In this document: positions 41,695 through 50,132 of the stretch, piece by piece
How positions within the stretch are numbered: position 1 is the first letter of the stretch
Layout of the letters: each line of letters begins with the position of its first letter
Source of the DNA: Actinobacteria bacterium 69-20
GTDB lineage: Bacteria; Actinomycetota; Actinomycetes; Mycobacteriales; Nakamurellaceae
Assembly: GCA_001897425.1 (NCBI GenBank)
Contig: MKSW01000033.1
Coordinates: 124,001-188,000, forward strand
Direction of reading: 5' to 3'
DNA length: 64,000 nucleotides
Notes under the pieces: model-generated
Told to the model about the DNA's origin: nothing
The model's input: the letters and a program-made list of their open reading frames with translations, nothing else
The model's database searches: none
Made by a program: the position numbers and the translations under genes

Positions 41695-43563
41695 GTGGAC
41701 GACGCTACTGAGGCGGTCATGGACCGGCCGGGCGCGGCCTTCGGCGGTGCGGGCGGACCTACGGCCACTGCGGGCACACGGTCGGCCGCCGTGGTGGAGC
41801 CGTTCGAGAACGACTCCACCGCAATGGATCTGGCCGACGGAAGCGCCGACCGCAGGCTCACCGTCGCGGACCTGCTGCGGCTCCCGGTGTTCGCCCGCGG
41901 CAGGCCGGAGGTGCTCTCCGGCCGGGATCTCGATCGGCGTGACGTGCGCTGGGTGCACACCAGCGAGATCTACGAGATCTCGCCGCTGCTCAAGGGCGGG
42001 GAGGTGCTGCTGACCACCGGCCTGGGCCTGGTCGGGGCGAGCCAGGCCGACCTGCGCGGCTACGCCGTGGCCCTCGCCCAGCGGTCCATCGCCGCGCTGG
42101 TGCTCGAGTTGGGGCGCACCTTCGTCACCGCACCCGAGCCGCTGGTCGCCGGCGCCCAAGAGTCCGGCCTGCCGCTGGTGACCATGCGCGGCATCGTGCC
42201 GTTCGTCGAGATCACCGAGTCGGTGCACGCCCTGCTGATCTCCGGCGAGGTGGCCCGGCTGCGGTTGGCGCAGCGCATCGACGCCGTCGCCACCGGGGCC
42301 GTGCTGTCCGGCGCGGGGCTCACCGCGATCCTCGCCGAACTGGCGACGCTGGCCGACGCGCCGGTCCGGCTCTACGCCGACGACGGGCATCTGGTGGCCG
42401 CCTCCGATGCACGCGGCGGGCCGCGCCTCAGCCCCACCAGGGCGCTGGCCGAGGAGGATCCAGCCTTCCCGCGGGCCGCGGTGGACCTGCTGGCCCGGGC
42501 CTGGGGCCACGTCGTGGTCTGCGGTGCGCCCACCGCGGCACGCACGTTGATCGCGGACCGCGGGGCGGTGGCCATCGCGCTGGAGTTGGGTCGCGCGGGC
42601 GGCGGCAGCGCCGGCCCGACCCGGCGCCGCGCCGGCGCACTGCTGCTGCGCGACCTGTTCGGCCGGCAGTACTCCTCGATCGACGAGATCGTCGGCCGCG
42701 CAGCCGCTCTCGGCGTGGTGATCCGGCCGGGCGGGCGGGCGGCGGGCATCTGCGTGGCGGTGGACAGTGCGGGATCCAAGCGGGCCGGTTCCGGCGGGGC
42801 CCGCGCCGGGCGGTCAACCCCCGAACGGGCACCGGTCCCTGCGCCCGCGGCACGGCGCGGCGGTTCCCCGTCGGCGGGCGGGCCGGGCAGCTCCGCCCCG
42901 GTCAGCCCGGGAGCCGCCGTGTCGGACGCGGCCGCCGCCGTCCTCGGCCCGTCGCTGGTCGCCGAGCTCGGCGGCAGCTACCTGATCGCCGCATCCATTG
43001 ACGATGACGATGTTCGCGGCCTGCTCGGCCGACTGGCCGATGCGATCGACGCCGAACTCCCCTCGGGCCGTGCCATGGCGGTGACCTGCGGTCCGCTGGT
43101 GGGCGACTTCGGCTCGATCCCGCGGTCGCTGCGCGTCGCCCGCGAGGCCAGCGTGCTGGCCCGGCGGCTGCACAGCGACATGCGGACCCTGCTGTGCACG
43201 GACGTGGGCGTGCACCGACTGCTCAGCCGGTTCGCCACCGACCCGGAGCTGGCCGCCTTCGTCGACGAACAACTCGGGCCGCTGCTGGACTACGACGCTG
43301 CCCGCGGTCGGGAACTGGTGCGCACCCTGGACACCCTGCTGGCCTGCGGGCTGTCCAAGGCGGAAACCGCCCGAGTGCTGCACATCCGGCGGCAGACGCT
43401 GTACCAACGGCTGGAGACGATCTCCGGCCTGCTGGGCGGCCTCGACCTCGACTCCCGGGAGCGGCGCACCTCGATCGACCTCGCGCTGGTGGGCTGGCGG
43501 CTGCGCACGGCAGGGGTGGCGCCGGCCGCGAACTCGCCCGCGAGCAGCACCCAGCCCGGCTGA
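41695..43563 (+). CDS. PucR-family transcriptional regulator
   Basis: A 622-residue regulator. The PucR N-terminal domain begins at TVADLLRLPVFARGRPEVLSGRDLDRRDVRWVHTSEIYEISPLLKGGEVLLTTG. The middle has a diverged sensor region interrupted by a Pro/Ala/Gly linker (about 385-420). The C-terminal helix-turn-helix is LVRTLDTLLACGLSKAETARVLHIRRQTLYQRLETISGLLGGLD. GTG 41695 has AGAGGA at 5 nt. The family controls purine and pyrimidine catabolism, which fits the divergent nucleoside importer and the deaminase. The last codons are part of a 119-bp tandem repeat. Confidence 0.9.
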   Translation: MDDATEAVMDRPGAAFGGAGGPTATAGTRSAAVVEPFENDSTAMDLADGSADRRLTVADLLRLPVFARGRPEVLSGRDLDRRDVRWVHTSEIYEISPLLKGGEVLLTTGLGLVGASQADLRGYAVALAQRSIAALVLELGRTFVTAPEPLVAGAQESGLPLVTMRGIVPFVEITESVHALLISGEVARLRLAQRIDAVATGAVLSGAGLTAILAELATLADAPVRLYADDGHLVAASDARGGPRLSPTRALAEEDPAFPRAAVDLLARAWGHVVVCGAPTAARTLIADRGAVAIALELGRAGGGSAGPTRRRAGALLLRDLFGRQYSSIDEIVGRAAALGVVIRPGGRAAGICVAVDSAGSKRAGSGGARAGRSTPERAPVPAPAARRGGSPSAGGPGSSAPVSPGAAVSDAAAAVLGPSLVAELGGSYLIAASIDDDDVRGLLGRLADAIDAELPSGRAMAVTCGPLVGDFGSIPRSLRVAREASVLARRLHSDMRTLLCTDVGVHRLLSRFATDPELAAFVDEQLGPLLDYDAARGRELVRTLDTLLACGLSKAETARVLHIRRQTLYQRLETISGLLGGLDLDSRERRTSIDLALVGWRLRTAGVAPAANSPASSTQPG

Positions 43564-43781
43564 AGTCCGCCCCAGCGGACAGGGCTCGGCCCGGAACATC
43601 GTCATACTCGTCATATTCGATGACGACTCCGAACACGATCGGGCCAAGGGCTCACGACGCGGGCAGCACCCAGCCCGGCTGAAGTCCGCCTCGGCGGAGA
43701 GGGCTCGGCCCGGAACATCGTCATAGTCGTCATATTCGATGACGAGACCGGACACGATCGGGCCAGGGCACACGGCGGGGA
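43544..43781. repeat. 119-bp tandem duplication carrying dispersed-repeat hairpins
   Basis: Unit 1 (43544-43662) starts in the last codons of the PucR-type gene and unit 2 (43663-43781) follows directly, with scattered substitutions. Each unit contains CGTCATA(C/G)TCG, CGTCATATTCG and the hairpin TCGTCAT-ATTCG-ATGACGA, and ends in ACACGATCGGGCC. A related half unit lies at 56296-56352. Confidence 0.88.
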
Positions 43782-43825
43782 CAGCACCGAGACACCCGCT
43801 CACTCTGCATCGGAACGGGGTGCGG

Positions 43826-44488
43826 TCAGCCCGCCGCGGGCGTGACCAGGCCGGCCTCGTAGGCGGCGATCACCGCTTGCGCGCGGTCCCGTGCGCCGAG
43901 CTTGGCGAAGATCCGTCCGATGTGGGTCTTGATGGTCGTCTCGCCGACGACGAGGGTCGCCGCGATCTGCGCGTTGGACAGGCCGCGCGCGATCATCGTG
44001 AGCACCTCGCGCTCGCGCGGCGTCAGGGTGTCGGGTAGGTGGCCCTGGGCGGGGAGCGCGGGCCGGGCAGCGACGAACGCGCCGATCAGCCGCCGGGTGA
44101 CGGTGGGCGCGAGCAGCGCGTCGCCGTGGTGCACGGTATGGATCGCGTCGACGAGGGCGCTCGCCTTGACGTCTTTGAGCAGGAACCCGCTGGCGCCGGC
44201 GGCGAGGGCGGCATAGACGTGCTCGTCGAGGTCGAAGGTGGTGAGGATCAGCACCTTCGGGCCATTCGACCCGGGCGCGGTGAGTTCGCGGGTTGCGGCG
44301 ATGCCGTCGAGCACCGGCATCCGCACGTCCATGAGCACCACGTCCGGGCGGGTGCGCCGCGATTGCCGGATGGCGTCCTGCCCGTCCACCGCCTCGCCCA
44401 CCACGTGCAGATCCGGCTCGGCGTCGAGGATGAGCTTCAGCCCGGTGCGGACGAGCGCTTGGTCGTCGGCGATGAGGACGGTGATCAT
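43826..44488 (-). CDS. NarL/LuxR-type response regulator (system 1)
   Basis: A 220-residue regulator. The receiver domain has IADDQALVRTGLKLIL, phosphoacceptor Asp in DVVLMDVRMPVLDG, LILTTFDLDEHV and the Lys of FLLKDV. The output helix-turn-helix is LTPREREVLTMIARGLSNAQIAATLVVGETTIKTHIGRIFAKLGARDRAQAVI. It overlaps the kinase gene stop by 4 bases. Targets may include the membrane-protein gene at 45958, which diverges from this operon. Confidence 0.95.
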   Translation of the reverse strand: MITVLIADDQALVRTGLKLILDAEPDLHVVGEAVDGQDAIRQSRRTRPDVVLMDVRMPVLDGIAATRELTAPGSNGPKVLILTTFDLDEHVYAALAAGASGFLLKDVKASALVDAIHTVHHGDALLAPTVTRRLIGAFVAARPALPAQGHLPDTLTPREREVLTMIARGLSNAQIAATLVVGETTIKTHIGRIFAKLGARDRAQAVIAAYEAGLVTPAAG

Positions 44489-45777
44489 CGGACGGTCTCG
44501 GGGGTCGCGGCCTGCTCCTCTGCCCGATCCTCGACAGGCTCTGCGGCTCGCTCCTCGGCGGGCTCGGCGGCGAGATCTACGGCGTGGTATTCGGTGAGAT
44601 CGACGGTCGGTTCTTCGGTGGGCTCGAGGGGGATTGTCGCGTGCACCCGGAACCCGTCGTCCGTCCGCGCGGCCTCCAGCAATTCGCCGCCGACGAGCGC
44701 CAGCCGTTCGCGCATGCCGATCAGCCCGCGGCCGGCCCCGTGGTGTTCCGGCGGAGTCGAGCCGGTCGTTCGGTGGTCTTCGACGAGGATGTCGAGCCGG
44801 CCCGCATCGCGGCGCAGCGCCACCCGCGCGGCCTGGGCGTGCTGCAAGGTGTTCGTCAGCGCCTGCTGCACGATCCGGTAGGCGGTGAGGTCCGCCGTCG
44901 GGGGCAACGTGGGCAGCGCGTTCGGCGCGTCATAGGCGACATCCAGGCCGGCCGCGCGGAACGTCGCGATCAGGTCGGGCAGCCGGGTGAGGGACGCGAG
45001 CGGTTCGAGGGCCGACTCACTGCCGTCGGTGAGCAGAGTGAGCAGCCGGCGTAGCTCCACCAGCGCGGAGCGGGCACTGGTCTCGATCGTTTCGAGAACC
45101 TCTGCAGCGAGCGCGGTGTCGCGCGGCAGCGCACGCTCGCCGGCTTGCGCTTGGATGACGATCACCGCGACGGCGTGGGCCACGATGTCGTGCAGCTCGC
45201 GGGCGATCTCGGCCCGCTCGGCGGCGGTCGCGGCCGCCACCTGCTCGGCGTGCAGCCGTTCGGCGACCCGCGCGGCCGACTCCAACGCGCCGATCCGCTG
45301 CTGGCGGGTGCGCACCGCCCAGCCCAACAGCCAGGCGATCACCAGCATGCCGAGCGACCACACTGCGTCACTGAAGCCGTGCACATGCGGGTCGCGCAGC
45401 TCGTGAATGGTGCCGGCGACCAGGGCCGCGGCGGCCTGCGCGGTGGGCCAGCGCGCGTACGCGGTCGCGGTGAACGCGGTGACGACGAACAGCACGAACT
45501 CGGTGGTGGCCTCGCCGCCGCCGAGCACCGCGCAGCTGACCGCGAGCAGCGCGAATACGAAGCCGCACACGGCATCTGGCCAGCGACGCCGCCAGGCGAG
45601 CGGGACGGTGAGCGCGACGATCAGCACGGTGTAGAACGCCCGTGAGCCGCCGGGCCACACGGCTGCGCCGTCGTAGGTGGACCCGGACCACAGCTCGTAC
45701 TGGCCCATGGCGCACATGGCGAGAGCCAGCGCGACGTCGCGCCACCGGTTCCATTCCGCGAGCACCCTGCCGGGCAT
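44485..45777 (-). CDS. Sensor histidine kinase, NarX/DesK-like (system 1)
   Basis: A 430-residue kinase with four to six N-terminal membrane segments. The HisKA_3 phosphoacceptor is in AEIARELHDIVAHAVAVIVIQAQAG. The ATPase domain runs from LTAYRIVQQALTNTLQHAQA to GRGLIGMRERLALVGGELL. The C-terminus has an unusual acidic Glu/Pro/Ala repeat tail (EPTEEPTVDLTEYHAVDLAAEPAEERAAEPVEDRAEEQ). No sensory domain outside the membrane is evident, so it may sense envelope state. Confidence 0.94.
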   Translation of the reverse strand: MPGRVLAEWNRWRDVALALAMCAMGQYELWSGSTYDGAAVWPGGSRAFYTVLIVALTVPLAWRRRWPDAVCGFVFALLAVSCAVLGGGEATTEFVLFVVTAFTATAYARWPTAQAAAALVAGTIHELRDPHVHGFSDAVWSLGMLVIAWLLGWAVRTRQQRIGALESAARVAERLHAEQVAAATAAERAEIARELHDIVAHAVAVIVIQAQAGERALPRDTALAAEVLETIETSARSALVELRRLLTLLTDGSESALEPLASLTRLPDLIATFRAAGLDVAYDAPNALPTLPPTADLTAYRIVQQALTNTLQHAQAARVALRRDAGRLDILVEDHRTTGSTPPEHHGAGRGLIGMRERLALVGGELLEAARTDDGFRVHATIPLEPTEEPTVDLTEYHAVDLAAEPAEERAAEPVEDRAEEQAATPETVR

Positions 45778-45957
45778 GCGCTGACGCTACGCCGCGGGCG
45801 CGCCGGCCGCGTCCTACTCAGGTCGGAAGTTCCTTGCTCCTCCGCCCGTGGTTCGAGCCCGGAAATCGTCCCGCCGGTCGATGACGAAACGCTTTACGGC
45901 TCCCTACGGTGTGGCGTGTTTCCAGTCCTTGGGAACCAAAGGAAGGAGTGGTTGATC

Positions 45958-46521
45958 ATGTCGCACAGCGTGACACGACACGACGGCGCGGCCTGGCTCG
46001 CCGCCGTCGGCTACCTCGCCGAGGGCGGGATCGTGCTGGCGGAACAGGCCGGGTTCGCCGGGACGACCGACAACCGTCTGCTGAACCTGTCCTACGCGGT
46101 CGCCGTGCTCGCCGCCGCGGTGGCGCTGCCGGCCGTGACGTCCCACATCGGGCTGCGGCGGAAGGGCGCCGGCTGGCTCGGCATCATCGGGTCGTGGCTG
46201 GCTCAGGCGGGGCTGGTCGCGATGGGCGTGGAGTCCGGCGTCGCCGTGGTGCACGAGGTGACGGCGCTCGGCATGTTGTTCGTCATCGGCATCGTGCTCA
46301 GCGTGGCGGGGCTGCTGGTACTGGCGATCGGGGGTGCCATCGCCGGGGCGCCGCGGTGGCTCGCCGTGCTGCCGCTGCTGGCCGTTCTCGCCGCCGCCGC
46401 GGGCGGGGACTTCGGGGCGAGCATCGTCTCGGGCGCGCTCTGGGTGGGGGTCGCCTGGCTGATCCGGTCCCGGACCGCGACGGCCACAGCGCCGTTGCTC
46501 GACGCCGCAGGCACCTCGTGA
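45958..46521 (+). CDS. Multi-pass membrane protein of unknown function
   Basis: A 187-residue protein with about five to six hydrophobic segments (WLAAVGYLAEGGIVLAEQAGF, LSYAVAVLAAAVALPAV, ALGMLFVIGIVLSVAGLLVLAIG and WLAVLPLLAVLAAAAGG). ATG 45958 follows GGAAGGAG. No enzyme motif is seen. It diverges from two-component system 1 and is a likely target. Its last ten codons and terminator are duplicated at 50497-50634. Confidence 0.7.
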   Translation: MSHSVTRHDGAAWLAAVGYLAEGGIVLAEQAGFAGTTDNRLLNLSYAVAVLAAAVALPAVTSHIGLRRKGAGWLGIIGSWLAQAGLVAMGVESGVAVVHEVTALGMLFVIGIVLSVAGLLVLAIGGAIAGAPRWLAVLPLLAVLAAAAGGDFGASIVSGALWVGVAWLIRSRTATATAPLLDAAGTS

Positions 46522-46635
46522 CCGTTGAGACCTGTTGAGAGCGGCCGGGATTCACGAGACCGAGTGCGGGCCGCCGGTGGCTTTACCGTCGGCGGCCCGC
46601 TCCGGTTCGTGCGCGCGGGGTCTGGTGCGTCATGA
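46490..46635. repeat. Direct repeat, left copy (gene end plus terminator)
   Basis: It covers the final codons APLLDAAGTS of the membrane-protein gene and about 110 bp after it. It matches 50497-50634 through TTCACGAGACCGA and GCTCCGGTTCGTGC. The two copies bracket a roughly 4-kb segment. Confidence 0.75.
46566..46600 (+). terminator. Probable terminator hairpin of the membrane-protein gene
   Basis: GCGGGCCGCCG pairs with CGGCGGCCCGC (11 bp) around a 13-nt loop, 45 nt after the stop. No T-run follows, as is usual in high-GC actinobacteria. Confidence 0.6.
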
Positions 46636-46685
46636 GGTCTGGCGGGCCGTGTCGGCCTCCCCGGTGGTGCTCGCCGGCGCGCCGG

Positions 46686-47039
46686 TCAGTCCAGGCCGAA
46701 GGACACGACGCGGTCCGGGTGGATCCGGATCAACGCGCCTGGCCCGCCGATCGCCTCGGCGCGGCCGCGCACCTCGATCGCACGCGGACGCCACGGATCC
46801 ACACTGGCCAGATCGTCGACCACGATCGCTGCCCTACCGGTGCGCCGCACGTCGCGGAACTTCTTGCTCTGCTCCAACTCCCGCCCGGTCACATCGATCG
46901 AGTCCAGTTCGACGTTGTGGCGCCACATACCGACCGGAACCACGTGCGGGATCCCGTCGGCGCCGACCGTGGCGATCCGGCCCAACCTGCCGCCCTCGTG
47001 CAGGTAGGCCAGCTGCACCTGGCTGAACACGCTACCCAT
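46686..47039 (-). CDS. PPOX-class (F420-type split-barrel) oxidoreductase
   Basis: A 117-residue split-barrel flavin/F420-binding protein. It begins MGSVFSQVQLAYLHEGGRLGRIATVGADGIPHVVPVGMWRHNVELDSIDVTG and continues KKFRDVRRTGRAAIVVDDLASVDPWRPRAIEVRGRAEAI, the standard PPOX pattern. The cofactor is probably F420 but could be FMN. The gene diverges from a MarR regulator, and a single dyad covers both promoters, suggesting MarR control. Confidence 0.88.
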   Translation of the reverse strand: MGSVFSQVQLAYLHEGGRLGRIATVGADGIPHVVPVGMWRHNVELDSIDVTGRELEQSKKFRDVRRTGRAAIVVDDLASVDPWRPRAIEVRGRAEAIGGPGALIRIHPDRVVSFGLD

Positions 47040-47067
47040 CGCCGCACCACCCTTCCATATACATGAC

Positions 47068-47092
47068 ACCATCATCTAATATCCATGATGGT
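47068..47092. promoter_or_regulatory. MarR operator overlapping divergent promoters
   Basis: ACCATCAT and ATGATGGT form a perfect 8-9-8 inverted repeat. The 9-nt centre holds the -10 candidate TAATAT (47077-47082) for the regulator, and a TATTAG/TTAGAT -10 on the other strand for the PPOX gene. One bound dimer could shut off both. Confidence 0.7.
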
Positions 47093-47105
47093 AGCATCCA
47101 GACCG

Positions 47106-47600
47106 ATGATGGCGTCATACAGATTCACACCGGCCCAGATGATCGATCCCCAGGACCCCGACGGTCCACCCACGGTTCCGCAGGCGCTGGGCCGGCTACG
47201 AGTGGCACTGAACGACGCATACCTGCGCGCCAGCCGCCACCACCAGCTGACCCCACAGCAAGCCGAACTGCTGTGCGCCGCCCTGCGACCCGCGCCGGTC
47301 GGATCACTGGCCCGAACGCTGCGCTGCGACCAGTCCAACGTGACCAGGCTCGTCGATCGCGCCGCCCAACGCGGCCTGATCTGTCGCCGCGGGGATCAAC
47401 CAGACGGCCGCGTCACCCTCATCGAACTGACCCCACACGGCCGCAAAACTGCAGAAGCCTTCATCACCACCCTGCAGACCCAACTCAACACGCTCCTCGC
47501 CGACTGGCCCGAGGAACACCGGCAAACCACGGCCGCCACGCTCGACGAGATCGCTGAAGCGCTCGACCATGGGCGCAACCACCCCGACCACACGCCGTAG
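47106..47600 (+). CDS. MarR family transcriptional regulator
   Basis: A 164-residue winged-helix regulator from ATG 47106; ATG codons at 47085 and 47088 lie inside the operator and would imply a leaderless mRNA. The DNA-binding core is LTPQQAELLCAALRPAPVGSLARTLRCDQSNVTRLVDRAAQRGLICRRGDQPDGRVTLIELTPHGRK, with the wing DGR. The dimerisation helices at both ends are present. It probably represses itself and the divergent PPOX gene in response to a small phenolic or electrophilic ligand. Confidence 0.9.
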   Translation: MMASYRFTPAQMIDPQDPDGPPTVPQALGRLRVALNDAYLRASRHHQLTPQQAELLCAALRPAPVGSLARTLRCDQSNVTRLVDRAAQRGLICRRGDQPDGRVTLIELTPHGRKTAEAFITTLQTQLNTLLADWPEEHRQTTAATLDEIAEALDHGRNHPDHTP

Positions 47601-47669
47601 CGGACGATCGCGCCCACGGATGTCTCGTTGCCGACCGTTCAGGGAGACGCGCTGATCCGAGGCGGCGTC

Positions 47670-48146
47670 TTACAGGTCGTCCCAGAGGTTGTGCTCGGTG
47701 TAGAGGCGCTCGACCTCCTCGAGTTCGACATCGGCGTCGTCTGCTGTGGCCGCTGCCGGGCCTGCGACCCACCACTCGGCGCCGGGCAGACCGGCGGACA
47801 CGTAAGCCCGAGTCCCCGGTGGTGATGCGACGTAGGCGGGTCGTCGCTCGGCCAGCACTTCGCCGTGAGCCGGTTCCCATAGTTGGACATGGCTGTCCCG
47901 CTGGCCAAGCACCACTGCGTCGTACCACCGCCAGACAACCACATCGGCTCCGCCTGGCGTGGCGGCGACCGCCACCAGGTGTCCCGGTGAGACACGCTCG
48001 GTGCGGGGCGACGGGAATTGGGCCGCGTATCGAACCACGACCAGGTCGCCGCCGGTCGCGATCTCACAGGTTTCTTCGCGGACGCGCACCACGATCCCGC
48101 GGCGCAGCCGACTGGCAGGGTTGGTTCCGCTCGTCGAGTCACTCAT
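47670..48146 (-). CDS. Hypothetical protein
   Basis: A 158-residue protein with no family I recognise. It has beta-rich stretches (GIVVRVREETCEIATGGDLVVVRYAAQF and HLVAVAATPGGADVVVWRWYDAVVLGQ), no signal peptide and no membrane segment. The C-terminus is acidic (ADDADVELEEVERLYTEHNLWDDL). It lies downstream of the Ig-like gene in the same orientation, after an 86-nt gap with a hairpin, so the two may be co-transcribed. Confidence 0.65.
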   Translation of the reverse strand: MSDSTSGTNPASRLRRGIVVRVREETCEIATGGDLVVVRYAAQFPSPRTERVSPGHLVAVAATPGGADVVVWRWYDAVVLGQRDSHVQLWEPAHGEVLAERRPAYVASPPGTRAYVSAGLPGAEWWVAGPAAATADDADVELEEVERLYTEHNLWDDL

Positions 48147-48232
48147 TCAGGCCACCTTCTTCAGGATGTGACACCTCCGGCTCAGCCCCTCCGGGGAGGT
48201 GCGCAAACGGTCATCGACAAGGGGTGTCACAC
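48147..48232. other. Gap with nested inverted repeats
   Basis: TGTGACACC (near 48166) and GGTGTCACA (near 48222) form a 9-bp inverted repeat. Between them, a CCCCTCCGGGGAGG-type self-complementary stretch could fold as well. It may terminate or attenuate between the two minus-strand genes. Confidence 0.45.
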
Positions 48233-49867
48233 CTACGGCCTCGGGGAACTCTCGTCTTCGGATCGTGTCGACGGCGGGCCTACGTGGGCTGGCTTCCGGA
48301 CCGTGATCTGCTTCGATGCGGCGGCGTGCAGTGTCTTGCTCGCATCCGTGCCGCAGGTTTCGGTGGCCGAGGCGGTGATCAGGAAGCGGTAGTTTCCCGG
48401 CGCGACGTGCAGCGGCAGGGTGAAATCAACCGGGATTGTGGTGGATTGGCTGAAGTCGCCCAGGGTCGCTGTCGCTGTGCGTGTGGAGTCATCGATCGAC
48501 GACCACAGCTGCCAGGTAACCGTGTTGCTGTCGGGGGCCAGGTTCGTCAGCGTGATGGTGAACGCTGTGGTGATGTCCAGTTCACCCGGTGGAACGGAGA
48601 GAAAGTCCGGCCCCTGGATCGACATGCCGGTCATGCTTTGGTCGCGGGGCTGGATAGTCGCATCGCCGGCGCCGACGATGCCAGCGCTATCGACGCCGTA
48701 CGTCGTCCAACCCGCTACGAGCACGGGGAAATCAACGGCCAGTTTGAGTGCAGGCACGGCGTCGTTGTGGAAGGGGATGCTCGCGGGCAGATCGGCGGCG
48801 AGAAGGGTTGCGACGCTGCCGCCCTGCGCCGCCGCGTCGGCCGAGGTGGACAGGTCATGCCACCGGACCAGGAGGGCGGCCCCGATCGGCAGGATCACGG
48901 CCCCGATGATCCACTCAAGCAGGTCACCGACGCTCGTCGATACCTCGTGCGTCGCAACCGGGGTCGTGGTCGGCGGATCCGAGCCCGCCACGGGGGTGAC
49001 CGTCAGGTGTTCGGTGATGGTCACGGTCGCCGGCACCAGCCCGTGCAGGCCGCTGCCGTGGATCGTCGTGATCAGCGTGCCCGGCGCGGCGACGGTCACG
49101 GATACGGAGTCGACGTGGTTGCTGCCGGCGACGGCGACTGCCGCATCGACGAGGGTCTGCAGCGCCGACAGATCGATCGAGATCGCGAACGGGAGATCGG
49201 TCAACCCGCTGCGGGGGGGCAAATGTTGCACCGGGACCCCGGCGAACCCGGCCTCGGCGGTGGCATCCGCGAGCCGCGGCAACGGAAACTGCGGCGGGGA
49301 CGGCGGCAACAGCGCGATCCCGGACCGTTCCGCCCATAATCCGATGCGGACCACGGGCGCGCCGAACTCGGCGTGGCCCATCACCAGGTTCGGGCCGGCG
49401 AGAGTCAGGCCGGCGTCGGCAAGCACGGAGGAGACCGACACCAACCCCTGCTGGATCCGGCCCAGCAGCCCCACGATCGCCGGGTCGGTCGGATCGACCA
49501 GGAACGGCGGCTGGAACTCCAACCGGACGGCGGGCGCGTCGATCGCCAAGCTCGGCCCGACATACACAGTCACCGTCTTCGTCGCCTGTTCGCCGGAGTC
49601 GTTCGTGGCGACCACGGTGATCGCGTGCGCGCCCTCCGCTCCCGCCACCACCACCGAAGCGCTGAATTCCACCAGGGTCTGGTTGGGCTCGTGGATTCGT
49701 TGCAGGGTGGCCCGAATCGGCGGTCCGCCGTCGACCTGGACCGTCACCGAGAGGATCATCACGGGCTCGGCGCCACCCCTGTCGCTCGCGTGCCCGGACA
49801 CCGTCAACGGCTCCCCCGCACCGATAGAAGCACCATCAACAGGATGAGAGATGATCAACAAGGGCAT
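48233..49867 (-). CDS. Large protein with N-terminal Ig-like domain, function unknown
   Basis: A 544-residue protein. The first ~105 residues look like a bacterial Ig-like fold (ISHPVDGASIGAGEPLTVSGHASDRG..VTVQVDGGPPIRATL..HAITVVATNDSGEQATKTVTVYV). The centre is Ala/Val-rich with a possible hydrophobic segment (LLEWIIGAVILPIGAALLV). The C-terminal third is again beta-rich (ELDITTAFTITLTNLAPDSNTVTWQLWSS and YRFLITASATETCGTDASKTL). No signal peptide is visible, so export, if any, would be by a non-Sec route. I cannot assign a function. Confidence 0.65.
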   Translation of the reverse strand: MPLLIISHPVDGASIGAGEPLTVSGHASDRGGAEPVMILSVTVQVDGGPPIRATLQRIHEPNQTLVEFSASVVVAGAEGAHAITVVATNDSGEQATKTVTVYVGPSLAIDAPAVRLEFQPPFLVDPTDPAIVGLLGRIQQGLVSVSSVLADAGLTLAGPNLVMGHAEFGAPVVRIGLWAERSGIALLPPSPPQFPLPRLADATAEAGFAGVPVQHLPPRSGLTDLPFAISIDLSALQTLVDAAVAVAGSNHVDSVSVTVAAPGTLITTIHGSGLHGLVPATVTITEHLTVTPVAGSDPPTTTPVATHEVSTSVGDLLEWIIGAVILPIGAALLVRWHDLSTSADAAAQGGSVATLLAADLPASIPFHNDAVPALKLAVDFPVLVAGWTTYGVDSAGIVGAGDATIQPRDQSMTGMSIQGPDFLSVPPGELDITTAFTITLTNLAPDSNTVTWQLWSSIDDSTRTATATLGDFSQSTTIPVDFTLPLHVAPGNYRFLITASATETCGTDASKTLHAAASKQITVRKPAHVGPPSTRSEDESSPRP

Positions 49868-50132
49868 CGAAACCAGTCCGTCCCAGACTCGAGCGGCGCT
49901 CCGCAGGCCACAACACCGGCTGACCGAATATCATCCCCCTGAAACCCGCCCCGGCGGAAGGAGCCCTCCCGACCACCGGGAGCAACCGCCCACCCAGCGA
50001 AAACCCATCCGTCGCCCACCCCCAGCCCCGAAAATCACGTCGCCGCGACGGGATCCGCTCGCCACACGACCTGGCGCCGCCAACTTCTTGACTCAAGAGC
50101 GTGGTCGGGCTCGATTGGCTGCGGGGGCGCGT
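49868..50132. other. Intergenic region without recognisable gene
   Basis: These 265 bp precede the Ig-like gene on its strand and should hold its promoter. I see no repeat copy and no strong -10/-35 pair. Confidence 0.4.

Noticed and set aside
43544-43781. CRISPR array
   Set aside because: Only two direct units of 119 bp with no unique spacers; this is a tandem duplication.
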